NCBI GenBank assembly: GCA_947165685.1
Contig: CAMVBK010000010.1
Span: 1-64,000 of the forward strand
Reading direction: 5' to 3'
DNA: 64,000 nt
Source: F23-D06 sp947165685
GTDB taxonomy: Bacteria > Bacteroidota > Bacteroidia > Bacteroidales > WCHB1-69
Shown here one piece after another: positions 1-7,907 of the stretch; the stretch's first letter is position 1; each line of letters begins with the position of its first letter. The position numbers and the translations under genes are program-made. The notes beneath the pieces were generated by a model. The model was not told the DNA's origin, made no database searches, and saw nothing but the letters and a program-made list of their open reading frames with translations.

Positions 1-731
1 CGGTGGGCTACCGCAGCATTGACACGGCCGCCATGTACGAAAACGAGAAAGGCGTAGGCGACGCGGTTCGGGCTTGCAACGTTCCACGCGAAGAGCTGTT
101 CGTCACCACCAAAATCTGCGAGCCCTGCTATACGCGGGAGGAGACGCTACGCACAGTTGACCAGTCCATGCGGCAGATCGGATTGGACTATGTGGATCTG
201 ATGCTGCTCCACTGGCCCGTGGGAAACCCCACCGTCATGTGGCACACGCTCGAAGAACTCTATGCGCAAGGCATGTTCAAGGCCATCGGGGTGTCGAACT
301 TCTATCCCAACACCTTCCCGATGATTGTGGAGGACGCCAAGGTCATGCCCGTCGTGAACCAATGCGAGGCCCATGTGCTCTACCAGCAGCGGAAAATGAG
401 GGAATACCTGAAGCCTTACGATGTGGCTTTGGAGGCCTGGAGTCCGTTGGCAGAAGGCCGGAGCAGCATCTTCAAAGACAAGATTTTGATGAGTATAGGC
501 GAAAAATACGGCAAGACTTCCGCCCAGATAGCCTTGAAATTCCTCGTCCAGAACGACATCATCATCATTCCCAAGACGACGCACAAGGAGAGGATGGTGG
601 AGAACATCAGTCTCTTCGACTTCACGCTGACAGACGGCGACCTCGCCGAAATACAGCGGTTGGACACTGGCCGCAATGTAACTGGCTGGCCGTCGGATGC
701 GCTTGTATATGAGCCTGCGGTTGTTGGTTAG
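1..731 (+). CDS. Aldo/keto reductase, 5' end cut by window
   Basis: NAD(P)H-dependent aldo/keto reductase of the TIM-barrel AKR superfamily, probably reducing small aldehydes or ketones in the cytoplasm. About 40 N-terminal residues lie outside the window. Counting from the visible GYRSIDTAAMY motif, the catalytic tetrad is present: Asp7, Tyr12, Lys37 (TTKI) and His70 (LLHWP). The GVSNF motif and the IIPKTTH cofactor-binding stretch are also present, so the visible part looks intact. The last codons (EPAVVG and the TAG stop) are already part of a tandem repeat that continues downstream. Its final 27 residues are nearly the same as those of the interior-deleted copy at 5587-5721. Confidence 0.95.
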   Translation, partial: VGYRSIDTAAMYENEKGVGDAVRACNVPREELFVTTKICEPCYTREETLRTVDQSMRQIGLDYVDLMLLHWPVGNPTVMWHTLEELYAQGMFKAIGVSNFYPNTFPMIVEDAKVMPVVNQCEAHVLYQQRKMREYLKPYDVALEAWSPLAEGRSSIFKDKILMSIGEKYGKTSAQIALKFLVQNDIIIIPKTTHKERMVENISLFDFTLTDGDLAEIQRLDTGRNVTGWPSDALVYEPAVVG

Positions 732-807
732 CTTCGCTGTTAGTTAGCCTGCGGCTGTTGATCAGCTTCGCTGTTGGTTAGCCTGCGGCTGTTGGTTACT
801 TCGTGTT
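713..807 (+). repeat. Tandem array of mini-hairpin units
   Basis: Alternating units of 18 bases (GCCTGCGGCTGTTGGTTA) and 16 bases (GCTTCGCTGTTGGTTA) run from inside the aldo/keto reductase stop region to position 807 and end in ACTTCGTGTTAAC. Each unit holds a tiny dyad (AGCC-TGC-GGCT or AGC-TTC-GCT) and a TAG. The same family occurs at 1764-1895 and, as a short copy, at 5700-5753. Function unknown; it could terminate transcription or be slippage-grown filler. Confidence 0.8.
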
Positions 808-826
808 AACATTCATTCAAAAAGTG

Positions 827-834
827 TATTTTCG
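827..834 (+). promoter_or_regulatory. -7 box of the lipoprotein gene at 856
   Basis: TATTTTCG sits 21 bases before the ATG, directly after the repeat array. It fits the Bacteroidota -7 consensus TAnnTTTG except for one base. Confidence 0.5.
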
Positions 835-855
835 CGCCATAAAAACTCACAAAAG

Positions 856-1755
856 ATGAAGCATACTATTGTAATCCTTTTCTTGGCCGGCATTGGACTA
901 TTCGGCTGTAACGCGCAGCCAACAAATTCATTTTCAGAGTTGTACAAAAACACGAATATACACTACTCTTACGACGAAGAGAGCCAAACTCACGACTATT
1001 CCGGAAATTGGGATTTTGACGGCGACGGCATTGCCGACAAGCTTCTATTCGTGGGGAATGGAGGCGTCCACCTGCAGTTTTGTCCGACCTTTTATTTGAG
1101 CGGCAACGACTCTGTTTTCTCTTTTCCCGCTCTCCCTACAGACATGCCCATTTACGAGCCATCCTATCCACCCAAATTGGGCTTTTCCATCGTGGATTAT
1201 CACCAAGGAGATGGCAGCGATATTCCTCATATTGTTTTGAATGTTCCTGCACGCAATGAGCTGGTCATGTTATCATACAACGATTTTTTCCTTGACAAGG
1301 GAATGAGAACAAACAAATGCCCTGTCCTCACATTTTCAGACGGGCGTTCGGCAATATTGTTTAAAAAACTTTGGGGATACAACAATATCGACTCCATCTC
1401 CGTCTCCACTCATTCTTTCGAAGCCCTCTACCTCTCCTGTGGCAAAGGCAATTTCAATTTCCAAGAACAGGATTTGGCGTTCATCAAGGACGAAGCATTG
1501 CGGGAAGAGATAGCCTACTATTACGTCATACAGGACGTTGAAGAGAACATGCCGGCTGAACCCACCGCCGTCCTGCTGTCGAAAGGAGGAAAGAAGTTCT
1601 ATCTCACCACAGTGGAACGGGTGAAGAACAGCTGCAGTTTGCCGAAAAACAAGCCGGTCACTTGCAAGGCATATTTGTTTAGCGTTTTCACAAAGGAAGG
1701 CGTCTTCAACGAGGTGGTTGTCTATGATATTAAGCCTCGGGAAAAAAGAAGATGA
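856..1755 (+). CDS. Predicted lipoprotein of unknown function
   Basis: A 299-residue exported protein. The N-terminus is a lipoprotein signal peptide with the lipobox LFGC around residue 18, so the mature protein should be anchored in the outer membrane or on the periplasmic side. Around residues 50-60 the stretch DFDGDGIADKLLF resembles the calcium-binding loops of dockerin/VCBS-type proteins, suggesting a secreted metal-stabilised fold. No catalytic motif was recognised. It is a single-gene unit flanked on both sides by the same mini-hairpin repeat family, and the downstream array starts within 10 bases of the stop. I do not recognise the family. Confidence 0.85.
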   Translation: MKHTIVILFLAGIGLFGCNAQPTNSFSELYKNTNIHYSYDEESQTHDYSGNWDFDGDGIADKLLFVGNGGVHLQFCPTFYLSGNDSVFSFPALPTDMPIYEPSYPPKLGFSIVDYHQGDGSDIPHIVLNVPARNELVMLSYNDFFLDKGMRTNKCPVLTFSDGRSAILFKKLWGYNNIDSISVSTHSFEALYLSCGKGNFNFQEQDLAFIKDEALREEIAYYYVIQDVEENMPAEPTAVLLSKGGKKFYLTTVERVKNSCSLPKNKPVTCKAYLFSVFTKEGVFNEVVVYDIKPREKRR

Positions 1756-1763
1756 ACCCTTTC

Positions 1764-1895
1764 GAGCCTGCGGCTGTTGGTCAGCTTCGCTGTTGGTCAG
1801 CTTCGCTGTTGATGAGCCTTCGGCTGTTGGTTAGCTTCGCTGTTAGTTAGCCTGCGGCTGTTATTTAGCTTCGCTGTTGATTACTTCGTGTTAAC
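1764..1895 (+). repeat. Second tandem mini-hairpin array
   Basis: Same GCCTGCGGCTGTT / AGCTTCGCTGTT units as at 713-807, here about seven units, ending in the same ACTTCGTGTTAACATTC sequence. It begins just after the stop codon of the lipoprotein gene. Confidence 0.8.
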
Positions 1896-2130
1896 ATTCG
1901 CGACCGCATTAACAAAACACCGTTCCGGACGCGAACCAGCCCGTTAGGGCTGAAGGGCTCGGTAGGAATGGGGGCGGCGTTTTGGTTTTTCCGCACGCCG
2001 TAGGTGTGCGGGCATTATGGAAAACGGCGTGGGATTCGATGTATGCCCGCAGACCTGACGGCCTGCCAACCTTCGCGACCGTAACAGATTCGGACAACCG
2101 TTTTAACATAACGAAAAATCACTATGACAT
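1896..2130. other. Intergenic stretch without a clear gene
   Basis: No convincing coding region. Two small dyads are visible: AGCCC-GTTA-GGGCT at 1938-1951 and CCGCAC/GTGCGG at 1991-2011. The rest looks like decayed coding or spacer DNA. Confidence 0.4.
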
Positions 2131-2290
2131 AAAACAAGGAGGGCAAAAAGTACCGCATCATCTGGCAGACTGACACCCCGGCTTCAAGTCCAAACTGCTC
2201 GGCTTCATCGCTTCGGTGATGGACTCCCTCATCGGACAGTCCAACAACCTTGACGACCAAGTGACCCCCATAACCCAAAATCGCATTTTC
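2131..2290 (+). pseudogene. Short frameshifted gene remnant
   Basis: Two adjacent reading frames give protein-like text: NKEGKKYRIIWQTDTPA near 2136-2186 and, after a shift of frame, GFKSKLLGFIASVMDSLIG near 2182-2238. The codon choice is gene-like, but there is no start and the frame is broken. I do not recognise the parent family. Confidence 0.3.
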
Positions 2291-2310
2291 GGTTGTTTGA
2301 TCAGTTTTTG

Positions 2311-2339
2311 AAAGCCGTTGCAGTTTGTGACGGCTTTTT
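2311..2339 (+). terminator. Rho-independent terminator
   Basis: Stem AAAGCCGT/ACGGCTTT with an 11-base loop followed by T-rich sequence, placed after the remnant and before the membrane protein gene at 2437. Confidence 0.6.
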
Positions 2340-2436
2340 GTTTGTCCCGAATATAATAATTTCTTCTACGAAGCGTTAGAGTAAAGTATGGTCGCAACAA
2401 TGGCCGGAACAAACGGTTAAACAAAAACAACAGACA

Positions 2437-2958
2437 ATGGAACAGTTAGAAACACCTGCCAACAAAACAAAATCGTTCTACGGAACATTCGCACTAATCT
2501 ATGTGGTGCTCAACATCTTTGCATTCCTTATAATGCTGCTGACAACCAAATGGAGCATTATGGATGGTGGTGAAAAGAGCAATGTTTTTGCCGCTGGTAG
2601 TACATTTATGGTTGTTGGTGTCATAGCAGCACTGATATGTGGCATCGGTCCGGCATTGGTACTGCACAAAGGATGGAAAAGCGGCTGGATATATGCTTTT
2701 CCTGTCGCATTGTTCCTGATAGGTGTATCGGGTGCACTGCTCTGGAAGTTCACAAATCTGTCGGTTTTCTCTTATGCTGTATTAGTATGCACTTTGCCCG
2801 CTGCCCCAATATATAACTGTTTGGTGTTTAACCATTCTCCTTTTTTCGATTATATGGCTAATGCATTAGTGGGCATCGCTCCTCTTCTTTACGCTTTGGT
2901 CATATATTTCACATTCCTTATTTCACGTAAACGCGCTCTGCGGACAGTTTTATCATAG
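2437..2958 (+). CDS. Integral membrane protein of unknown function
   Basis: A 173-residue protein with about five hydrophobic segments (near residues 15-37, 52-74, 82-102, 108-125 and 140-162) and short polar loops, ending in a basic tail (SRKRALR), so the C-terminus is probably cytoplasmic. No conserved motif was recognised. It stands alone between two terminators (2311-2339 and 2988-3020). Start chosen at the only upstream ATG that leaves the first membrane segment complete. Confidence 0.8.
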   Translation: MEQLETPANKTKSFYGTFALIYVVLNIFAFLIMLLTTKWSIMDGGEKSNVFAAGSTFMVVGVIAALICGIGPALVLHKGWKSGWIYAFPVALFLIGVSGALLWKFTNLSVFSYAVLVCTLPAAPIYNCLVFNHSPFFDYMANALVGIAPLLYALVIYFTFLISRKRALRTVLS

Positions 2959-2987
2959 TTCTTTCTGTAGAAAGCAGCAATAAATAG

Positions 2988-3020
2988 AAAAACGCGGTCA
3001 AACAGCACGACCGCGTTTTT
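2988..3020 (+). terminator. Strong Rho-independent terminator
   Basis: Stem AAAAACGCGGTC / GACCGCGTTTTT with a nine-base loop, 30 bases after the membrane protein stop. Confidence 0.9.
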
Positions 3021-3076
3021 CTTTGTCCTATATCTTCCGTTGATAAACGCCTATCTTTGTCCCAAAAGACGAAGAC

Positions 3077-3301
3077 ATGGACAATATACTACGATGGCTC
3101 AACAACGGAAAAGACTATCAAACAAGCATTGCGCTGCTTGAGAAACACCAGCGCAACCGTATGCTGGTACAGCACTTTCGGCACTCAACCCCGAAATTCG
3201 CCGCCGCCAAACTGGAGTACGAGCTGCGCAAACTTCTCAAAGGCAAAGTCGCTGCGGCGGTAAAGTACAAAAAGATTGCATTTTTTTATTTTGCAAAGTA
3301 A
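3077..3301 (+). CDS. Small protein, mobile-element type
   Basis: A 74-residue basic protein beginning MDNILRWLNNGKDYQTSIAL and continuing with a KFAAAKLEYELRKLLKG segment. This layout (a short helix, then a Lys/Arg-rich tail with LEYEL) resembles small proteins I associate with Bacteroidota transposable phages and other mobile elements; that link is from memory and not certain. The last 15 residues read into the AT-rich promoter region of what follows, so the true end may be degenerate. It lies next to another broken fragment at 3369, and together they may be remains of an excised element. Confidence 0.45.
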   Translation: MDNILRWLNNGKDYQTSIALLEKHQRNRMLVQHFRHSTPKFAAAKLEYELRKLLKGKVAAAVKYKKIAFFYFAK

Positions 3302-3368
3302 TATTTTATTATTTTTGCAAACTTAAAAAACGATATGAAAAGGGAGAAGATAATCGCTCCTGATTGAC

Positions 3369-3506
3369 ATGCCCGAAAGCGAATTCCGTTGGGACGAGCA
3401 AAAGTAGGTGTACATCTGCACGGTCGCGGGCATGGAACTCAAGCTGCGAGAGTCGTCGTACAGGGGGCTGCAGCACCTACGGAAGGTGAGGAGAGGCTTT
3501 GTATAG
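3369..3506 (+). pseudogene. Gene fragment with an in-frame stop
   Basis: From the ATG at 3369 the frame reads MPESEFRWDEQK, meets TAG at 3105+300 (position 3405), then continues protein-like (VYICTVAGMELKLRESS) to a second stop at 3504-3506. A Bacteroidota -7 box (TTATTTTTGC) precedes it. The gene-like text on both sides of the stop suggests a recently inactivated small gene. Family not recognised. Confidence 0.4.
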
Positions 3507-3680
3507 CAATGCACTACACATTATAAGGTTTTAACATGACAAAAATATATTAGGACATAAAACCTGTACTTTGCAATCAATTTTTAGTGCCAAAGTAGAA
3601 CCTCACGAATCGACCTCAAAAAAGTTCTTTCTGTTTCATTCAAGAAAATGTGTATCTTTACACCGTCAAAACGAATCGTT

Positions 3681-4496
3681 ATGGGATTACATCGAAAGAA
3701 TTATTACCAGAGACGAAAGCGAGTGATCGAGCAGCCGCTTGAGGCGCAGGAAAAGGAGCAGCGTCGATTCGATCACCTGATCTTTGCCGTACTTGCTGCG
3801 GTTTTTCTTTTCGCGATAGGATACTCGATTTTCAAAAGCCATAATTACGGGATGGCCGCCATAGGTGTCCTGCTTCTTGGCTGGTTCGCTTGTTATGCTT
3901 TCCAATCGGAAATCCATAAACTTGCCAAGGAAAAAGGATGGGACTCAGTTGCCAAAATGACTTACGACCCAAAAAACGAGAAACCTCGCGAAGAGGCCCT
4001 GATACGCGAGGAACGGCTGAAAAATCCGATCGACACGGACACCCTCATCCTCGTGGAACGGGCAACCGAACTCGACGAACTGGAAATGATTCTCTTCGAT
4101 TATGTGGAAGTGGAATGCGACAAACTCTGCGAGGACCTGCCTTTGTTGTGGAAAGTGGGCGAGTACCGTTATGCCATCACCTTCCCCTGCGGGATTTCGC
4201 GTATGCATTTGTACGCCCTCACGGACAATCTCATCACCTTCCTGGCCCCGGAATCCATTCACGCGTGGTGCCGCCCTAAACTCTTCAAGAAGAATATGGA
4301 CGGATGGCTTTACCTCCGCAGCGGAAACGACGATCTGCTCAAGGCCTTTTCGGCCGATGGAACCGTCTGGAACATCAATGAGGATGATGCGATGCTTTTT
4401 GACGCGCGCCCTCAAGCCCCGTATTCCACCTCTGGCTACAAGGAATATCCGGACATCGAATGGGACTCTGCCGAACAACTTGGGTTGTATTACTGA
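3681..4496 (+). CDS. Membrane-anchored protein of unknown function
   Basis: A 271-residue protein. Start chosen at 3681 because the -7 box TATCTTTA lies at about 3652-3659, which rules out the earlier ATG at 3648. A basic N-terminus (HRKNYYQRRKR) is followed by two membrane segments at roughly residues 33-52 and 59-76, then a soluble domain of about 190 residues, probably cytoplasmic by the positive-inside rule. The soluble part contains clustered acidic residues and many Trp/Tyr but no motif I recognise. It is followed after about 90 bases by an FMN reductase gene with its own promoter. Confidence 0.8.
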   Translation: MGLHRKNYYQRRKRVIEQPLEAQEKEQRRFDHLIFAVLAAVFLFAIGYSIFKSHNYGMAAIGVLLLGWFACYAFQSEIHKLAKEKGWDSVAKMTYDPKNEKPREEALIREERLKNPIDTDTLILVERATELDELEMILFDYVEVECDKLCEDLPLLWKVGEYRYAITFPCGISRMHLYALTDNLITFLAPESIHAWCRPKLFKKNMDGWLYLRSGNDDLLKAFSADGTVWNINEDDAMLFDARPQAPYSTSGYKEYPDIEWDSAEQLGLYY

Positions 4497-4554
4497 CTTT
4501 TGCACCTTTGCGCTATCAAAACGACAAGCCTCTCGCTTCATTCAAGAAAAGTCG

Positions 4555-4562
4555 TATTTTTG
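4555..4562 (+). promoter_or_regulatory. -7 box deciding the start of the reductase at 4587
   Basis: TATTTTTG followed by C, 25 bases before the ATG at 4587. Longer reading-frame extensions upstream would start before the promoter and are therefore unlikely. Confidence 0.7.
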
Positions 4563-4586
4563 CAGCGTCTTTTGAACAGAACAAAT

Positions 4587-5204
4587 ATGAAAGCACTTTT
4601 GATCAATGGCAGCCCCAACGCGAAGGGCTGCACCTTCACCGCCCTGAGCATCGTGGCGGAAGAGCTACAGAAAAACGGTATTGAAGCCGAGATTGTCCAC
4701 GTGGGGCACAAGAATATCCACGGCTGCATCAGCTGCGGGAAATGCTATGAGACAGGCAGATGCGTCTTCGACGACATCGTGAACGAAGTCGCCCCGAAAT
4801 TCGAACAGGCCGACGCGCTGGTCATCGGCTCACCGGTCTATTACGCGGGCATTGCCGGCACGATGAAATCCTTCCTCGACCGCCTCTTCTTCAGCATCCC
4901 GTTCGACAAGCGGATGAAAGTGGGCGCTGCGGTCTGCTCTGCCCGCCGCGCCGGCACCACCGCCACTTTTGACCAGCTGAACAAGTACTTCACCATCAGC
5001 GAGATGCCCATCGCAAGCACCCGCTACTGGAACATGGTGCACGGGCACAGTGCCGAAGACGTGATGCAGGATGCGGAGGGCGTGCAGTGTATGCGCATCC
5101 TCGGCCGCAACATCGCCTTCCTCGTCAAGGCCATCGCCGCCGAGAAGGAACGCAACGGCCTGCCCGAGGCGGAAGAAGCGGTGTTCACGAACTTTATCCG
5201 ATAA
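4587..5204 (+). CDS. Flavodoxin-fold NAD(P)H:FMN oxidoreductase
   Basis: A 205-residue protein of the NADPH-dependent FMN reductase / iron-sulphur flavoprotein-like family. The N-terminal LLINGSPNAKGCT is the phosphate-binding loop for FMN. CISCGKCYETGRC at residues 49-61 is the Cys-rich segment of the subfamily, and GSPVYYAGIAGTMKSFLDR is the conserved isoalloxazine-side loop. The predicted role is cytoplasmic two-electron reduction of quinones, azo or nitro compounds with FMN. A paralogue lies at 7209. It is followed 38 bases later by a TIGR04076 protein that may be co-transcribed. Confidence 0.92.
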   Translation: MKALLINGSPNAKGCTFTALSIVAEELQKNGIEAEIVHVGHKNIHGCISCGKCYETGRCVFDDIVNEVAPKFEQADALVIGSPVYYAGIAGTMKSFLDRLFFSIPFDKRMKVGAAVCSARRAGTTATFDQLNKYFTISEMPIASTRYWNMVHGHSAEDVMQDAEGVQCMRILGRNIAFLVKAIAAEKERNGLPEAEEAVFTNFIR

Positions 5205-5242
5205 AATAGACTATGACTCACTAAACTTAAAAAAAAAAATCT

Positions 5243-5590
5243 ATGAAGAAAGTAAAGATTACCGTCCTCAAAACGATGCTGAATGAGGACTTGGCAAAGG
5301 AATATGGCATCTGCGGACTGAAAGCGTGTCCGATGATGAAGGAAGGTGATGTGTTTTATGCCGACTATGCAAAGCCTGATGGTTTTTGTGATGAAGCATG
5401 GAAAGCCATCTATCAGTATGTGTTTGCACTGGCTCATGGTGCAGACAAAGGACTGTTCTACTATGGCGATTGGATTAAAGAGCCCGGTGTGGCCGTTGTC
5501 AGTTGCAATGACGGCCTTCGTCCTGTGATAATGAAACTTGAAGCGACAGATGAGGAAGCCAAGATGGATTATTCGCCAATAGAAAGATGA
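5243..5590 (+). CDS. TIGR04076 family protein
   Basis: A 115-residue protein matching, from memory of the family, TIGR04076: it begins KVKITVLKTMLNEDLAKEYG, contains the conserved GFCDEAWKAIYQYVFALAHG segment, and ends in GVAVVSCNDGLRPV. The role of the family is not established; members occur near oxidoreductases and may bind a cofactor or metal through the conserved Cys residues. It is preceded by an A-rich leader rather than a Shine-Dalgarno site. Its stop codon overlaps an ATG (ATGATGA) that begins the interior-deleted aldo/keto reductase remnant. Confidence 0.9.
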   Translation: MKKVKITVLKTMLNEDLAKEYGICGLKACPMMKEGDVFYADYAKPDGFCDEAWKAIYQYVFALAHGADKGLFYYGDWIKEPGVAVVSCNDGLRPVIMKLEATDEEAKMDYSPIER

Positions 5591-5721
5591 TGAACAATAT
5601 GGAACACAAAATCCTGAACAACGGACCTGAAGATGCCGAAATCCGGAGGTTGGACACCGGCCGCAACGTGACCGGCTGGCCGTCGGATGCGCTCGGATAT
5701 GAGCCTGCGTCCGTTGATTAG
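5587..5721 (+). pseudogene. Aldo/keto reductase with its interior deleted in frame
   Basis: An open frame of 44 codons. It starts MMNNMEHKILNNG, which is the usual N-terminal strand of this AKR group (MExxILNNG), and then jumps directly to AEIRRLDTGRNVTGWPSDAL, the C-terminus. The final 27 residues align with the end of the gene at 1-731. About 240 residues, including all catalytic residues, are missing, yet the frame is preserved. Its start overlaps the stop of the preceding gene. It ends in one short copy of the mini-hairpin repeat. It cannot be an enzyme; whether it is translated is unknown. Confidence 0.85.
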
Positions 5722-5807
5722 CCTTCGGCTGTTAATTACTTCGTGTTAACATGAAGTAATCAACATGAAGTTTACAGGGCTTGTTTGGCGGTTCGAAATT
5801 ATTTTTG

Positions 5808-5815
5808 TATTTTTG
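5808..5815 (+). promoter_or_regulatory. Promoter of the Fic gene
   Basis: TATTTTTG followed by CC, with TTTG about 20 bases upstream (near 5784), matching the -33/-7 spacing of Bacteroidota promoters. It lies 57 bases before the Fic ATG. Confidence 0.65.
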
Positions 5816-5871
5816 CCGCAGAATTTGCGACGTTACGAATGGTATATTGCCGCATCAAGTACGAATGAGTT

Positions 5872-7167
5872 ATGTATATACACGAAAGAGAAAAATGGAC
5901 AAACTTCCGTTGGGACACATCACAAGTGTCTCTCCTTCAGGAGAAAGTGTTCCGTAAACAGGGGCTGCTATACGGTAGGTTGAGTTCTTTGGGCTTTGAC
6001 AGCAAACTGCGTGCGATGGCAGAGAACCTGACATACGATGTTGTGTATTCTTCGGAGATAGAAGGCATTCTGCTGAACGTGGATCAAGTTCGTTCTTCCA
6101 TTGCCAGAAAACTTGGCATTGAAAATGTGAAATATACAGCACCCTCGCACTATGTTAACTCTGTTGTGTGTGTGATGCTTGAAGCAGTCCAGCACTATGA
6201 CATGCCTCTCGGCAAAGAGAAACTGTGTGCTTGGCAAGCCGCTTTCTTTCCATCTGGCTACAGCGAGGGTGGTCAGATAGAAATTGGCAAATACCGTACA
6301 AACGAAGAGCATATCGTCAGCGGAATGTTCGGACGTGAGAAAATCCACTATATTGCTCCGTCACCAGACCGTATAGAGGAAGAAATGCAAAAGTTCCTCG
6401 CTTGGTTTGATGGAGAAGAGCCTGTGAGTAGCGTCATCCGTTCTGCCATTGCTCATTTTTGGTTTGTGAGCATTCATCCCTTCGAGGATGGCAATGGGCG
6501 ATTGGCCCGCATCCTTTCAGACATGCTGCTTGCTCGTGGTGAGAAGAGTGAGTTCCGTTTCTACAATGTTTCATCACAGATTAACAAGGACAAGAATCAC
6601 TACTACGAGATTCTGGAGCGTATGCAGCATGGCGATGGCGATATAACGGAGTGGTTGGTGTGGTATATGCAGAAGTTGGTGGATGCACTCGACGAGGCAG
6701 ACACCATCGTCACCACAATCCTGAATAAGAGCTTCTTCTGGCAGAAGGCATCGGCAGTACCAATGACCGAACGTCAGACCCAGATGCTCAATCTCTTTCT
6801 TGACGGCTATGAGGCAAAGATAACGTCAAAGACATGGGCAACATTGGCAAAATGCTCGAAAGACACGGCCATACGTGACATACAGGATCTTGTCGATAAG
6901 AATATCTTGATAGAGGATATCCCTGGAGCCAAGCGACCAAGTTACTCCATCGTCTATGATGCAGAGGACTTGACGCAATTCTTCACTGATATAAACATTA
7001 AGGAGGAGAATGACATTCCATATCTCAATGCTTTGTATAAAGGAAAGAAGTCGATATGCGAAAGGATTCTCAAACTTGACGCAGACCGTTACCAAAAAGG
7101 AGATTTACCGTTATCCTACCTGCTCAGCAAATACTGCTCGTATATCGTTGCAGCCAATAGGGATTAG
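5872..7167 (+). CDS. Fic family protein (AMPylase type)
   Basis: A 431-residue Fic protein. Fic enzymes transfer a nucleotide moiety, usually AMP, to hydroxyl side chains of target proteins. The active-site loop HPFEDGNGRLAR starts at His202 and matches HxFx(D/E)GNGRxxR completely. An autoinhibitory motif SSEIEG near residues 60-65 fits (S/T)xxxE(G/N) and lies N-terminal to the Fic core, as in class II Fic proteins with a built-in inhibitory helix. The C-terminal third resembles a winged-helix segment (KTWATLAKCSKDTAIRDIQD). It stands alone with its own promoter. It may be a host regulator or a toxin with intramolecular control; no separate antitoxin gene is visible. Confidence 0.93.
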   Translation: MYIHEREKWTNFRWDTSQVSLLQEKVFRKQGLLYGRLSSLGFDSKLRAMAENLTYDVVYSSEIEGILLNVDQVRSSIARKLGIENVKYTAPSHYVNSVVCVMLEAVQHYDMPLGKEKLCAWQAAFFPSGYSEGGQIEIGKYRTNEEHIVSGMFGREKIHYIAPSPDRIEEEMQKFLAWFDGEEPVSSVIRSAIAHFWFVSIHPFEDGNGRLARILSDMLLARGEKSEFRFYNVSSQINKDKNHYYEILERMQHGDGDITEWLVWYMQKLVDALDEADTIVTTILNKSFFWQKASAVPMTERQTQMLNLFLDGYEAKITSKTWATLAKCSKDTAIRDIQDLVDKNILIEDIPGAKRPSYSIVYDAEDLTQFFTDINIKEENDIPYLNALYKGKKSICERILKLDADRYQKGDLPLSYLLSKYCSYIVAANRD

Positions 7168-7208
7168 AAGTATAAACAGATAAATCGGAATTTTCACGAA
7201 ATAATATT

Positions 7209-7745
7209 ATGAAAAAAGTCATCGTAATTTCAACCAGTCTCCGCCCGGGCTCGAACAGCCACGCGATGGCGGAGCAGTTTGCCAAGGGCGCGGAAGCCGC
7301 CGGGCATCAAGTGGAGTTTGTCTCGCTCAGAGGCAAGGAAATCAAATACTGCATCGGCTGCCTGTCGTGCCAGAAGACGGGTGCCTGCGTCATCAAGGAT
7401 GACGTGCCGGCCATCATGGAGAGCGTCCTCAACGCCGACGTGGTCTGCTGGGCCACGCCCATCTACTACTACGAGATGAGCGGCCAGATGAAGACCCTCA
7501 TCGACCGCATGAATGCCATGTATCCCAAGGACTACCGTTTCCGCGACGTCTATCTGCTGACCACGGCGGCTGAAGCCGAAGAGTTCGTGCCTAAGCGTGC
7601 CGAGGGCGGTCTCACCGGCTGGATCGACTGCTACGAGAAGTCCGCGCTCAAGGGCCATATCTTCTGCGGCGGCGTAGGCGGCCCGAACGAGATTGCCGGC
7701 AACGCCAAGCTGCAGGAGGCGTTCGAGATGGGAAAGCAGGTGTGA
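7209..7745 (+). CDS. Flavodoxin-fold NAD(P)H-dependent oxidoreductase
   Basis: A 178-residue FMN reductase family protein, paralogous to the gene at 4587. It shows the FMN phosphate loop (ISTSLRPGSNSHA), a Cys-rich segment CIGCLSCQKTGAC near residues 49-61, and the ATPIYYYEMSGQMKTLIDR loop. The predicted role is cytoplasmic reduction of quinone-like or nitro-aromatic compounds. It lies 41 bases after the Fic gene and could be expressed from the Fic promoter, since no clear -7 box was seen in the gap. Confidence 0.9.
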   Translation: MKKVIVISTSLRPGSNSHAMAEQFAKGAEAAGHQVEFVSLRGKEIKYCIGCLSCQKTGACVIKDDVPAIMESVLNADVVCWATPIYYYEMSGQMKTLIDRMNAMYPKDYRFRDVYLLTTAAEAEEFVPKRAEGGLTGWIDCYEKSALKGHIFCGGVGGPNEIAGNAKLQEAFEMGKQV

Positions 7746-7869
7746 TTACGCCACGCCGCAAAGGCAGCCACTGGACGAATCGCAGCCAGCAGCGCTGCAC
7801 CGACTTAGGACGGTGCGGATAGATGACAAAAGCGGGAGGAGGGTGCAACCGAGGTAAAAGTAAAAAGTG

Positions 7870-7877
7870 TATTTTTG
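7870..7877 (+). promoter_or_regulatory. -7 box deciding the start of the PurF-like gene
   Basis: TATTTTTG followed by CC. Because the box covers 7870-7877, the ATG at 7908 and not a codon at 7875 is the likely start. Confidence 0.7.
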
Positions 7878-7907
7878 CCGCTTTTATTTATTGTTACTAA
7901 CAAACAA

